Source of the DNA: Pelomonas paludis
GTDB taxonomy: Bacteria > Pseudomonadota > Gammaproteobacteria > Burkholderiales > Burkholderiaceae_C
Length of the DNA stretch: 64,000 nucleotides
Direction: 5' to 3'
NCBI RefSeq assembly: GCF_039872745.1
Contig: NZ_JBDPZD010000001.1
Coordinates: 620,001 to 684,000 of the forward strand
Shown: in pieces, positions 31,920 through 39,730 of the stretch
Layout of the letters: the number at the start of each line of letters is the position of its first letter
Position numbering within the stretch: position 1 is the stretch's first letter
The notes under the pieces: generated by a model
The model's input: the letters and a program-made list of their open reading frames with translations, nothing else
The model's database searches: none
Told to the model about the DNA's origin: nothing
Made by a program: the position numbers and the translations under genes

Positions 31920-32228
31920 CTAGGTCGAACACGAATGCGAGAGCGGCTCGTCAAAGGCGCATTCGTGGAACATTGGGAGGTCAGCGCTCCCGGAGAGCGA
32001 GACAGCCTCGCGGCCCAGCCGCATCCCCTCTTGAATGGCAGCCTCAAGGGTAGGCTGGGCGTCGTCGAGACTAGATCTGCTCAAGTGGAATACGAAACCG
32101 CCGTTCTTTGATCCCCAGGCGCTGACGGAGAAAGTGCCATCGGCGTGAAGAAACGGTCGGACCCACATTTGGTGGCCCTGATACAGCCAGCCTTTTGTCT
32201 TCTGTGGACCTTGCCGATTGATTGACAT
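31920..32228 (-). CDS. Hypothetical small protein
   Basis: This 102-residue frame begins MSINRQGPQKTKGWLYQGHQ and continues with alternating short strands (FLHADGTFSVSAWGS, GGFVFHLSRSSLDDA) and a helical LEAAIQEGMRLGREA. It resembles small stand-alone hypothetical proteins, and I recognise no family. The ribosome site is weak. Its base composition is less GC-rich than the flanking genes, which may indicate recent arrival. Confidence 0.5.
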   Translation of the reverse strand: MSINRQGPQKTKGWLYQGHQMWVRPFLHADGTFSVSAWGSKNGGFVFHLSRSSLDDAQPTLEAAIQEGMRLGREAVSLSGSADLPMFHECAFDEPLSHSCST

Positions 32229-32415
32229 ATGACGCTCGCTAAAGAGTTTGAAGCGAGGTCATCCTATGGACACTTGCAAAGGATCTGTGTGGTCGCGTTG
32301 AGTCCGTTTCAAGCAGCCAGCGCAGCGCTGCTGGCTTAGGGGTCAGAAGTACTTGTGACGGCTTGCCCGCCTACGGAACTCGGCATCAAGGCCGAAGTCG
32401 TAAGTCCCTCACCCC

Positions 32416-33090
32416 TCAACTCAACAACTCATACCTTCCACCCCGCTCCAACGCCCTCTGGTACGCCGGCCGCTCATGGATGCGGTCCAGAAACTTTCGC
32501 AGCTTGGGGTAGGCCGCCATCGACCCGCCCCGGGCAGCGGCGGCTTCGAGGGGGAAGCTCATCTGCACGTCGGCGGCGCTGAATGCGGCGCCGGCAAACC
32601 ACGGCCGCGAGGCCAGCTCGGCTTCCAGGAACTTGAGCTGCGCGTCGATGTTGGGCTGCACCACCGTGCCCAGCACCTTGGCCGCGATGCCCTTGGCGAT
32701 GGGTTTGGCGAAGAAGGGCATGGGGGCGCTGGCGACCTTGTCGAAGATCAGCTTGAGCAGCAGCGGCGGCATGGCCGAGCCCTCGGCGAAGTGCATGAAG
32801 TAGCGGTAGCGCAGCAGGTCGGCTTCGTCGGTGGGCTTGAAGCGGCCTTGGCCGTGGCGGTCCACCAGGTACTCGAGGATGGCGCCGCTCTCGGCCAGCG
32901 TGAGCTTGCCGTCAGTGATCACCGGCGACTTGCCCAGCGGGTGCACGCTGCGCAGTTCGGGCGGCGCCAGCATGGTCTTGGGGTCGCGCTGGTAGCGCTG
33001 GATCTCGTAGGGCAGGCCCAGCTCTTCAAGCAGCCAGAGCACGCGCTGCGAGCGTGAGTTGTTGAGGTGGTGGACGGTGATCGGCTTCAT
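32416..33090 (-). CDS. Glutathione S-transferase family protein
   Basis: The 224-residue protein has the N-terminal thioredoxin fold MKPITVHHLNNSRSQRVLWL, with Ser near residue 11 as the likely activating residue. PLGKSPVITDGKLTLAESGA carries the cis-Pro glutathione site. The C-terminal all-helical domain contains FAGAAFSAADVQMSFPLEAA. It is cytoplasmic and probably acts on electrophiles or peroxides. The start is ATG 33090. It diverges from the Crp/Fnr regulator gene across 118 bases. Confidence 0.92.
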   Translation of the reverse strand: MKPITVHHLNNSRSQRVLWLLEELGLPYEIQRYQRDPKTMLAPPELRSVHPLGKSPVITDGKLTLAESGAILEYLVDRHGQGRFKPTDEADLLRYRYFMHFAEGSAMPPLLLKLIFDKVASAPMPFFAKPIAKGIAAKVLGTVVQPNIDAQLKFLEAELASRPWFAGAAFSAADVQMSFPLEAAAARGGSMAAYPKLRKFLDRIHERPAYQRALERGGRYELLS

Positions 33091-33208
33091 GCGGCCGAGT
33101 GTAGGCAGCGGGTCCGTCACGCGGGCTCAATACAGCATTCCGCGGGGTCGGCTTGACGGGCTGACGCGGCGCAAACCGAGCGCTTGGCTGGCGTGCTGCA
33201 ATCCCGCC

Positions 33209-33841
33209 ATGCCCGACACCCCCTTTGCCACGCTCAGGGCCTTGGCCGCCCAGGCGCCGCTGCTGCGCGTGCCCGCCGGCACCCGGCTCTTCGATGCCGG
33301 CCAGCCCTGCCCGGGCTTCCCGGTGGTGGAGGCCGGCAGCGTGCGCGTGGGGCTCATCGCGCCCGACGGCCGCAGCCTGGAGCTCTACCGTGTCGAACCG
33401 GGCGAGATCTGCGTGGTCTCGGCCACCTGCTTGTTTGCCCAGCGTGCCGCCACTGCCTACGGCGAAGCGCGGAGCGACTGCGAGCTGCGCCTCATCAGCC
33501 CCGCTGACTTTGAGCGCCTGTGCGACACCGACCCCGCCTTGCGCCGCTTCGTGATGGGCCTGCTGGCCGAGCGCCTGGCCGACTTGATGGCCCTGGTGGA
33601 GGCCGTGGCCTTCCAGCGCCTCGACCAGCGCCTGGCGGCCCTGCTGCTGGCACGCGGGCCCGAGGTCCACGCCACCCACCAGCAGCTGGCCGAGGAGCTG
33701 GGCACCGTGCGCGAGATCGTCAGCCGGCTGCTGCGCCGCTTTGAGCGCGAGGGCTGGGTGCGGCTGGGCCGCGAGCAGCTGGTCGTCACCGACGCGGCGG
33801 CCCTCACCGTCCAGGCCCAAGGCGCAAGCGGCTTGCGATAG
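33209..33841 (+). CDS. Crp/Fnr family transcriptional regulator
   Basis: The 210-residue regulator has an N-terminal cyclic-nucleotide-binding-type domain (LLRVPAGTRLFDAGQPCPGF, then GSVRVGLIAPDGRSLELYRV and GEICVVSATCLFAQ) and a C-terminal winged helix (THQQLAEELGTVREIVSRLL, then FEREGWVRLGREQLV). Two Cys residues around CVVSATC could be redox-sensitive, but no FNR-type N-terminal Cys cluster is present. The start is ATG 33209. It is followed by a DUF2892 gene whose upstream region carries a CRP-like operator. Confidence 0.9.
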   Translation: MPDTPFATLRALAAQAPLLRVPAGTRLFDAGQPCPGFPVVEAGSVRVGLIAPDGRSLELYRVEPGEICVVSATCLFAQRAATAYGEARSDCELRLISPADFERLCDTDPALRRFVMGLLAERLADLMALVEAVAFQRLDQRLAALLLARGPEVHATHQQLAEELGTVREIVSRLLRRFEREGWVRLGREQLVVTDAAALTVQAQGASGLR

Positions 33842-33852
33842 CTCAAGCCCTG

Positions 33853-33868
33853 TGTGACCACGGTCACT
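33853..33868. promoter_or_regulatory. CRP-like operator upstream of the DUF2892 gene
   Basis: TGTGA-CCACGG-TCACT matches TGTGA-N6-TCACA at nine of ten consensus positions, and its core GTGACC-AC-GGTCAC is a perfect palindrome. It lies 12 bases after the regulator stop and 63 bases before the DUF2892 start, so the Crp/Fnr protein encoded next to it is the obvious candidate to bind it. Confidence 0.6.
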
Positions 33869-33930
33869 GAAGCTGGGCGCCGTGCGGCGCACCATGCGTC
33901 CATCGCAATCGAACTCTGAAGGAGCCCAGC

Positions 33931-34122
33931 ATGTTCAAGACCAATGTCGGCGGCATTGACCGCATCGCCCGCATCGTCGGTGGCCTCGCCCTGATCGGCC
34001 TGGCCGTGGCCGGCGTGATCGGGCCCTGGGGCTATATCGGCGTGGTGCCACTCGCCACCGGCAGCCTGCGCATGTGCCCGCTGTACTCGATCCTCGGCTT
34101 CAACACCTGCCCGATGAAGTAA
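33931..34122 (+). CDS. DUF2892 (YgaP-like) small membrane protein
   Basis: This 63-residue protein begins MFKTNVGGIDRIARIVGGLA, the DUF2892 hallmark. It has two hydrophobic segments (IVGGLALIGLAVAGVIG and YIGVVPLATGSL) and ends in CPLYSILGFNTCPMK with two Cys residues. GAAGGAG precedes the ATG. In other bacteria the domain occurs alone or with a rhodanese. Pairing with a Crp/Fnr regulator is seen here. Confidence 0.9.
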   Translation: MFKTNVGGIDRIARIVGGLALIGLAVAGVIGPWGYIGVVPLATGSLRMCPLYSILGFNTCPMK

Positions 34123-34285
34123 GGGCGGCGGCCCGGCACACTGACACCCTGCATTGCCCTTGGCACTGTCGGTCTAGTCAACTTCGCTCAAGTGAGCAGT
34201 GGGGCATGATGAGAGAATGCCCAGCAGACCTCGATCCGTCGCGGATCGAACCGAAAAAAGCCCTCTACTTCGAGAGGATCGGACC

Positions 34286-34495
34286 ATGGCCACCGCCCCA
34301 CGCTTTATCCCGAAGGTGACGCTCGAAGCCCTGGCGCGCAATCCGCATATGCGCTTGAGCGACCCGGAGATGCGCCCCACCTTGGAGGCGTTGCGTGAGC
34401 GCGTGCAAACTGACCCTGCCTTTGCAAAGAAACTATTGCAAGGGGCTGGCATCGTGGATGCCACCGGCAAGCTGACCAAGAACTTCGGCGGTTGA
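34286..34495 (+). CDS. Small hypothetical protein, candidate antitoxin
   Basis: The 69-residue protein starts at ATG 34286, with AGAGGA upstream. It reads MATAPRFIPKVTLEALARNP, followed by a helical, charged body that ends GIVDATGKLTKNFGG. It is cytoplasmic and I do not recognise a family. It ends 22 bases before the ART-like gene. The small-then-larger order suggests a toxin-antitoxin arrangement. A TCGATCCG/CGGATCGA hairpin (34231-34249) lies in its upstream region. Confidence 0.55.
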   Translation: MATAPRFIPKVTLEALARNPHMRLSDPEMRPTLEALRERVQTDPAFAKKLLQGAGIVDATGKLTKNFGG

Positions 34496-34517
34496 CCCGC
34501 CTGGGCTTTCGCTGCTG

Positions 34518-35120
34518 ATGTGGGGCCTTTACCAGAACCAACCCGCCTTTGTGCTCGGGTTTCACGGCTGCGATGCAGCCATCGCCGACTGCATCGTCTC
34601 CGGCGCCGAGCACGTTCTCAAAAGCAATAAGCCCTACGACTGGCTAGGAACTGGCGCGTACTTCTGGGAGTCCAGTCCGCACCGCGCCATGGAATGGGCG
34701 GAGGACATGGCAAAACGCCCCAGCACCAACCCGCGCCGGGTACAAAACCCAGCGGTGGTGGGCGCCATCATCGATCTCGGGAACTGCTGCAACCTCTTCG
34801 ACAGCGCCGCCCTGGACGAGCTGCGAAATGCCTGGGACATTTTGAGCCTCCTGGGAATGCCCGATGGCTCCGACGTTCCCGAGAACAAAGGGAGCACGCC
34901 AGACCGCCTTGGGCGCTATCGCGACCGGGCGGTGATCGAATTCATGCACGAACTGCGCAAACAAAGTGGTTTGCCTGACTACGACACGGTCCGTGCTGCC
35001 TTCCCGGAAGGCGGCGAGTTGTACCCGCAAGCGGGTTTCACTGCGCGCAGCCACATCCAGATCGCTGTGCGCAACCCGCGCTGCATCAAGGGCTACTTCA
35101 AGCCAATCGCCACGGGCTAG
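34518..35120 (+). CDS. Putative ADP-ribosyltransferase-like protein, possible toxin
   Basis: The 200-residue protein has features of the ADP-ribosyltransferase (DUF3990-like) fold. AFVLGFHGCD near residue 10 could supply the NAD-binding His. YDWLGTGAYFWESSPHRAME near 40-59 resembles the Tyr-containing motif followed by a helix. A later Glu could complete an H-Y-E set. No signal or membrane segment is visible. The gene follows a small charged protein, as toxins follow antitoxins. The fold assignment is from motif likeness only and the activity is not established. Confidence 0.55.
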   Translation: MWGLYQNQPAFVLGFHGCDAAIADCIVSGAEHVLKSNKPYDWLGTGAYFWESSPHRAMEWAEDMAKRPSTNPRRVQNPAVVGAIIDLGNCCNLFDSAALDELRNAWDILSLLGMPDGSDVPENKGSTPDRLGRYRDRAVIEFMHELRKQSGLPDYDTVRAAFPEGGELYPQAGFTARSHIQIAVRNPRCIKGYFKPIATG

Positions 35121-35151
35121 TCAACTGAATCCGAATTCGGGGGCCGCTGGC

Positions 35152-36030
35152 TCACACCCCCGCCAAGCCCCGGCTGGCCAGCGCGGCCGCGGCGGCGCGG
35201 GTTTCGACGCCGAGCTTCTCGAACACGTGTTCGAGGTGCTTGTTCACCGTGCGTGGGCTCATGCCGAGGATCTCGGCGACATCGCGGTTGGTCTTGCCTT
35301 TGGCGACCCAGCTCAGCACCTCTTTCTCGCGCGGGGTGAGGGCTGCCGAGGCGATGCGGCTGGCGGGCGCGTCGGGGCTGGCGGCGGCCGTTGCAGGCGG
35401 CTGCAGCAGCCACAGCGCCTCACCGAGCCCGGCCTCGCCCACGCGGCGGGCCACCAGGCGACGGCCATCGGGCAGGGGCTGGCTGGCCACCTCGCCCTGC
35501 AGCCAATGGGTGGCGTCGGCCGAGCCCGCCTCCTGCAGCCAGCGCTGCGCCTGCGGTGAGCGCCAGGCGATGCGGCCGCGCGCGTCCACCACCAGCACCC
35601 CGAGGCCGCCCACGTCCACCGCCTCGCGCGCCTGGCGCACGGCGCGGGCGTTGCGCACGTGCGTGGCCAGGCGGGCCAGCACCTCGGCGGCGCGCGCGGG
35701 CTTGACGACGTAGTCCACCCCGCCGGCCTCGAAGCCGCGCACGATGTCCTCGGTCTCGGCCAGGCCGGTCATGAAGATCACGGGCACATGCGCCCACTCG
35801 GGCCGCGCCTTGACCCGGCGGCAGGTCTCGAAGCCGGTGAGCCCGGGCATCAGCGCGTCGAGCAAGATGGCGTCGGGGCTGACGAGCTCCAGCCGCTGCA
35901 GCGCAGACTCGCCATCGGGCGCCATCAGCACCGTGTAGCCCTCGGCCTCCAGCTCGGCGCACAGCGCGCCCAGGGACTGCGGGGCGTCGTCGACCACGAG
36001 CACGATCTCGCGCAAAGCTTGCGGGCTCAT
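35152..36030 (-). CDS. Response regulator, REC-LuxR type
   Basis: The 292-residue protein has a receiver domain (about 1-125) with the acidic pocket VVDD and phospho-acceptor Asp58 in AILLDALMPG. A PAS-like middle follows (LGVLVVDARGRIAWRSPQAQ). The C-terminal LuxR helix-turn-helix lies at about 230-285 (LTPREKEVLSWVAKGKTNRD, then MSPRTVNKHLEHVFEKLGV). ATG 36030 overlaps the stop of the transporter-kinase gene, so the two form one system. The divergent amide/urea transporter operon is the probable target. Confidence 0.9.
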   Translation of the reverse strand: MSPQALREIVLVVDDAPQSLGALCAELEAEGYTVLMAPDGESALQRLELVSPDAILLDALMPGLTGFETCRRVKARPEWAHVPVIFMTGLAETEDIVRGFEAGGVDYVVKPARAAEVLARLATHVRNARAVRQAREAVDVGGLGVLVVDARGRIAWRSPQAQRWLQEAGSADATHWLQGEVASQPLPDGRRLVARRVGEAGLGEALWLLQPPATAAASPDAPASRIASAALTPREKEVLSWVAKGKTNRDVAEILGMSPRTVNKHLEHVFEKLGVETRAAAAALASRGLAGV

Positions 36031-39000
36031 GCGCCGCCCTCCTCATCGTCGGCCAGCTCGCGCAGGCTGGGCTGCAGCAGGTCGATCAGCTCCTGCCAGG
36101 CAAAGCGCTCGGTGGCGGCAGCCAGGCGGTCGAGGCTGTCCTGGCAGGCCGGGTGGGTCTCGCGCAGCCGGGCCAGCAGCGTGCGCAGGCCTAGGGCATG
36201 GCCCAGGCGCGCGAGGTGAGCCAGCTCGGCGGCGGCCTCGGGCGGCAGGTCGTCCACGCTGCGCAGCAGGGGCGGCGCCCACTGGGGCAGGGCCAGCTCG
36301 GCCACCCACTCCAGCTGCAGCTGCTTTTGCAGCACGACCAGCAGCTCGCTCTCGATCACGGGCTTGTCGACAAAGGCCTGGCAGCCGACGCTCTCCAGCT
36401 TGCTGGCCTGGTTCTCGAAGGCGCTGGCCGAGACCATGATGATGGGCATGTCGGTCACGCCAGAAGCGCGCAGGCGCCGGGCGGTCTCCCAGCCGTCCAT
36501 GTCGTCCATGGAGATGTCGAGCAGCAGGGCGTCGGGGCGCTGCAGGGCCACGCTCTCCAGGCACTCGTGGCCCGAGGCCGCCTCGCGCACCCGGAAGCCC
36601 AGTGGCAGCAACAGGCCGGCCAGCATCTGGCGCTGCGTGGGTTGGTCGTCCACCACCAGCAGGGTGCGGCGCTCGCCGATATAGCCCGACACCGGGCGCG
36701 GCGCGATGCGGCTGCCATCGGCGGGCTCGCTGGTCTCGGGCAGGTAGAGCCGCACGCTGAAGCTGCTGCCCTGGCCCACCTGGCTTTGCACATTGAGGTC
36801 GCCCCCCATCAGCTGGGTGAGCAGGTGCGTGATGGTGAGCCCCAGGCCCGTGCCGGGCTCGCCGCTGCGCCGCCCGCCGCTGCCGCGCTCGAAGGGCAGG
36901 AAGATGCGCTCCAGGTCCTGCGGCGCGATGCCGATGCCGGTGTCCGTCACTTGGAAGCGCGTCACCTCGCGGCTGAAGTCCACGGTGAGCGTGACGCGGC
37001 CGCGCTCGGTGAATCGCACCGCATTGCCCAGCAGGTTGATGAGGATCTGGCGCAGGCGGCGCGCGTCGGCCCGCACAAAGGCCGGCACCGCGCCGATGCG
37101 CTCCAACTCAAACTGCAGTCCCTTGGCCGCCGCCTGGGGCGCGACCATGCGGGCCAGGTCGTCGAGGAACTCGGGCATGGCCAGCGGCGCGATGTCGAGC
37201 CGCAGCTTGCCGGCCTCGATGCGGGCGAGGTCGAGCAATCCGTCGATCAGGCCATGCATGTGCTCGCCGCTGTGGTGCATGGTCTCGAGGGCGCTGCGCG
37301 TGGGCGTGGGCAGCTGCTCGTCCTTGAGCAGGATCTGGCTGTAGCCCAGGATGCTGTTGAGCGGCGTGCGCAGCTCGTGCGTCATGCCGGTCACGTAGCG
37401 GGTCTTGGCCGCGTTGGCGGCCTCGGCCAGGTCCTTGGCGGCCTGCAGTGCGGCATCGGTGCGGCGGTGGGCATCAATCTCCTGCGTGAGCAGCTGGTTC
37501 TGGCGGCTCGACTCTTCTTCTGCCAGGCGCCGGCTCTCGCTGCCCAGCACCACGCCCCAGGCGCCCACGGCCGCGACCAGGGAGAGCAGGGCAAAAGCCT
37601 GCCAGAAGGCATTGCGCAACGCGCTGGGCCCGCCACCGTGCAGGGCCTCCTGCTGGTCGTAGACCACCCCGAGGATCACCGCCAGCAGCGCGATCAGCGA
37701 GACCGCCACCACCAGGTAGTGCGCCACGCGGAAGTTGACCAGCGCCGACAGCCGCGCGGGCAGCAACCGCGCCAGCAGCAGGCGCACCTGGTCGGCGGCG
37801 CGGGCGTCGGTCTTGCAGCGGTCGTGGCAGCGCGACTCCAGCGTGCAGCACAGCGAGCAGATGGGCGCGCCATAGGCCGGGCAGGAGGCCATGTCCTCGG
37901 ACTCGAAGCGGTTCTCGCACACGGCGCAGCGCACCCACTCGCCCGGCGCCCAGCGGCCCGTGTCCTCACGCGCCGTGTAGTAGCGCCCGCGCGTGAACCA
38001 GGCCAGCAGCGGCGCCGTGACGAGCGCCGTGAGCAGCGCGATGAAGGGGGCATAGGCCTGGGCCAGCGGCCCCAGCAGGCCGGCATAGGCCACCACCGCC
38101 AGCACCGCCGCGATCAAGGTGGCACCAATGCCCACCGGGTTGATGTCATAGAGGTAGGCGCGCTTGAACTGCACGTCACGCGGGCTCAGGCCCAGCGGCT
38201 TGTTGATGACGAGGTCGGCCACCAGGGCGCCCACCCAGGCGATGGCGACATTGCTATAGAGCCCCAGCACGCGCTCCAGCGCCTCGAAGACGCCCAGCGT
38301 CATCAAGAGCACGGCAATGATCACGTTGAACACCAGCCACACGACGCGGCCCGGGTGGCTGTGCGTGAGCCGCGCGAAGAAGTTGCTCCAGGCCAGCGAG
38401 CCCGCGTAGGCATTGGTGAGGTTGATCTTGACCTGCGAGACCACCACGAACAGCGCCGCCGCCCCCAGCGCCCAGCGCGGGTCGTGGAAGACATAGGCAA
38501 AGCCCGCCAGGTACATGTGCATGGGGTCGATGGCCTGCTCCACCGGCCGCTGCTCCTGCAGCACCAGAAAGCCCAGGAAGGCCCCGCCCAGCATCTTGAG
38601 CATGCCCGGCAGGATCCAGCCCGGCCCCGCCACCAGCACCGCGCCCCACCAGCGCCAGCGGTTCTCGCGCGTCTTCTCGGGCAGGAAGCGCAGGTAGTCC
38701 ACCTGCTCGCCGATCTGCACCACCACCGAGAAGGCCACCGTGGCCGCCGCGCCGAACATCACCGCATCAAAGCCCGCGCTGCCCGAGAGCCGCCCGGCCA
38801 GCGAGCTGAACTCGCGGAACTTGCCCGGGTCCTGCACCGCCACGGCCGCATAGGGCAGCAGGCAGAGCAGGATCCACAGCGGCTGCGTCCACCACTGCAG
38901 GCGCGAGATGAGCGTGATGCCGTGCATCACCAGCGGGATCACGCCGAGCGACGCGACGAGGTAGCACAGCCCCAGCGGCCAGCCGCTCACCATCTGCAGG

Positions 39001-39428
39001 GCCACCCCGAGGATGGTGGCCTCCAGCGCGAAGAAGATGAAGGTGAAGCTCGCGTAGATCAGCGAGGTCAGCGTGCTGCCCAGGTAGCCAAACCCGGCAC
39101 CGCGCGTGAGCAGGTCCATGTCCAGCCCATGGCGCGCCGCGTAGTAGCTGATGGGCAGGCCGGTGAGGAAGGTGATCAGCCCCACCACCAGGATGGCCCA
39201 CAGCGCATTGGCAAAGCCATAGGACAGCGCGATGGCGCCGCCGATGGCCTCCAGCGCCAGAAAGGACGTGGCCCCGAACGCCGTGTTGGCGACGCGGAAC
39301 TCGCTCCACTTGCGGAAGTGGCGCGGCGTGTAGCGCAGCGCGTAGTCCTCCAGCGTCTCATTGGCCACCCAGCCGTTGTAGTCACGGCGGATGCGCAGGA
39401 TCTTCTGGGGCGGGGCGGTGGCAGACAC
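36027..39428 (-). CDS. NCS1 transporter fused to hybrid sensor histidine kinase
   Basis: This 1133-residue protein, started at GTG 39428, is a transporter-sensor fusion. Residues about 10-480 form an NCS1-type permease (WVANETLEDYALRYTPRHFR, WSEFRVANTAFGATSFLALE, many hydrophobic helices). A Cys-rich cluster follows at about 500-538 with CAVC, CPAY, CSLCC and CHDRC. Two more membrane segments precede the kinase, with HisKA box MTHELRTPLNSILGYSQILL (His684) and an HATPase domain (LINLLGNAVRFTERG, GTGLGLTI). A receiver follows with Asp971 in LLLDISMDDMDG, and then a helical tail. It probably senses a nitrogenous base or amide while binding or transporting it. Confidence 0.9.
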   Translation of the reverse strand: MSATAPPQKILRIRRDYNGWVANETLEDYALRYTPRHFRKWSEFRVANTAFGATSFLALEAIGGAIALSYGFANALWAILVVGLITFLTGLPISYYAARHGLDMDLLTRGAGFGYLGSTLTSLIYASFTFIFFALEATILGVALQMVSGWPLGLCYLVASLGVIPLVMHGITLISRLQWWTQPLWILLCLLPYAAVAVQDPGKFREFSSLAGRLSGSAGFDAVMFGAAATVAFSVVVQIGEQVDYLRFLPEKTRENRWRWWGAVLVAGPGWILPGMLKMLGGAFLGFLVLQEQRPVEQAIDPMHMYLAGFAYVFHDPRWALGAAALFVVVSQVKINLTNAYAGSLAWSNFFARLTHSHPGRVVWLVFNVIIAVLLMTLGVFEALERVLGLYSNVAIAWVGALVADLVINKPLGLSPRDVQFKRAYLYDINPVGIGATLIAAVLAVVAYAGLLGPLAQAYAPFIALLTALVTAPLLAWFTRGRYYTAREDTGRWAPGEWVRCAVCENRFESEDMASCPAYGAPICSLCCTLESRCHDRCKTDARAADQVRLLLARLLPARLSALVNFRVAHYLVVAVSLIALLAVILGVVYDQQEALHGGGPSALRNAFWQAFALLSLVAAVGAWGVVLGSESRRLAEEESSRQNQLLTQEIDAHRRTDAALQAAKDLAEAANAAKTRYVTGMTHELRTPLNSILGYSQILLKDEQLPTPTRSALETMHHSGEHMHGLIDGLLDLARIEAGKLRLDIAPLAMPEFLDDLARMVAPQAAAKGLQFELERIGAVPAFVRADARRLRQILINLLGNAVRFTERGRVTLTVDFSREVTRFQVTDTGIGIAPQDLERIFLPFERGSGGRRSGEPGTGLGLTITHLLTQLMGGDLNVQSQVGQGSSFSVRLYLPETSEPADGSRIAPRPVSGYIGERRTLLVVDDQPTQRQMLAGLLLPLGFRVREAASGHECLESVALQRPDALLLDISMDDMDGWETARRLRASGVTDMPIIMVSASAFENQASKLESVGCQAFVDKPVIESELLVVLQKQLQLEWVAELALPQWAPPLLRSVDDLPPEAAAELAHLARLGHALGLRTLLARLRETHPACQDSLDRLAAATERFAWQELIDLLQPSLRELADDEEGGA

Positions 39429-39730
39429 GCGGGCGGGCTCGCAAAGACGGGGTGAAAGAGGGCAACAAACCCATCGCAGCAAGAAGCGATCCCGCGTGGC
39501 TCGTGATGCTCGCAGCAGCTGGCGAGCCGGTGCCTACGCCTTGCTACGTCGAATGACGTATTCGCAATCACCCCCCTCGCGCCAGACCATGGGCCCCAAC
39601 AACACAGCACCGGGGCCACCCCGCAACGCACAAGCGTGGTGCCCGATGCGGTGTTCAGCGTGATGCCCCACGGGGCGCCGCGCCCTTGGAATGTTCACCG
39701 TCCACCTCCACCCCCTCGCAGGAGAACCGC
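39429..39730. promoter_or_regulatory. Divergent regulatory region between kinase and amide operon
   Basis: These 302 bases have no convincing gene. They must hold both divergent promoters. A perfect dyad TACGTC-GAAT-GACGTA lies at 39545-39560, overlapping CGAAT-GACGT-ATTCG at 39550-39564. It is a candidate site for the LuxR-type response regulator. I looked for a sigma-54 promoter and found no good match. Confidence 0.5.

Noticed and set aside
31764..32415. Possible replication origin upstream of mnmG
   Set aside because: Only one perfect DnaA box and no cluster or clear AT-rich unwinding region are visible, and dnaA is not in the window. The origin may be close but cannot be claimed here.
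32229..32415. IS or REP remnant beside the glutathione transferase gene
   Set aside because: A small AGCCAGC/GCTGGCT hairpin and a GGGGTCAGAAGT stretch are present, but there are no terminal repeats or transposase pieces.
36198..39455. Long open frame on the plus strand opposite the transporter-kinase gene
   Set aside because: Its translation is rich in His, Gln, Arg and Ala with no domain, and mirrors the codon bias of the real minus-strand gene.
39429..39730. Sigma-54 promoter for the amide operon
   Set aside because: I looked for GG-N10-GC patterns on both strands and found only poor matches.
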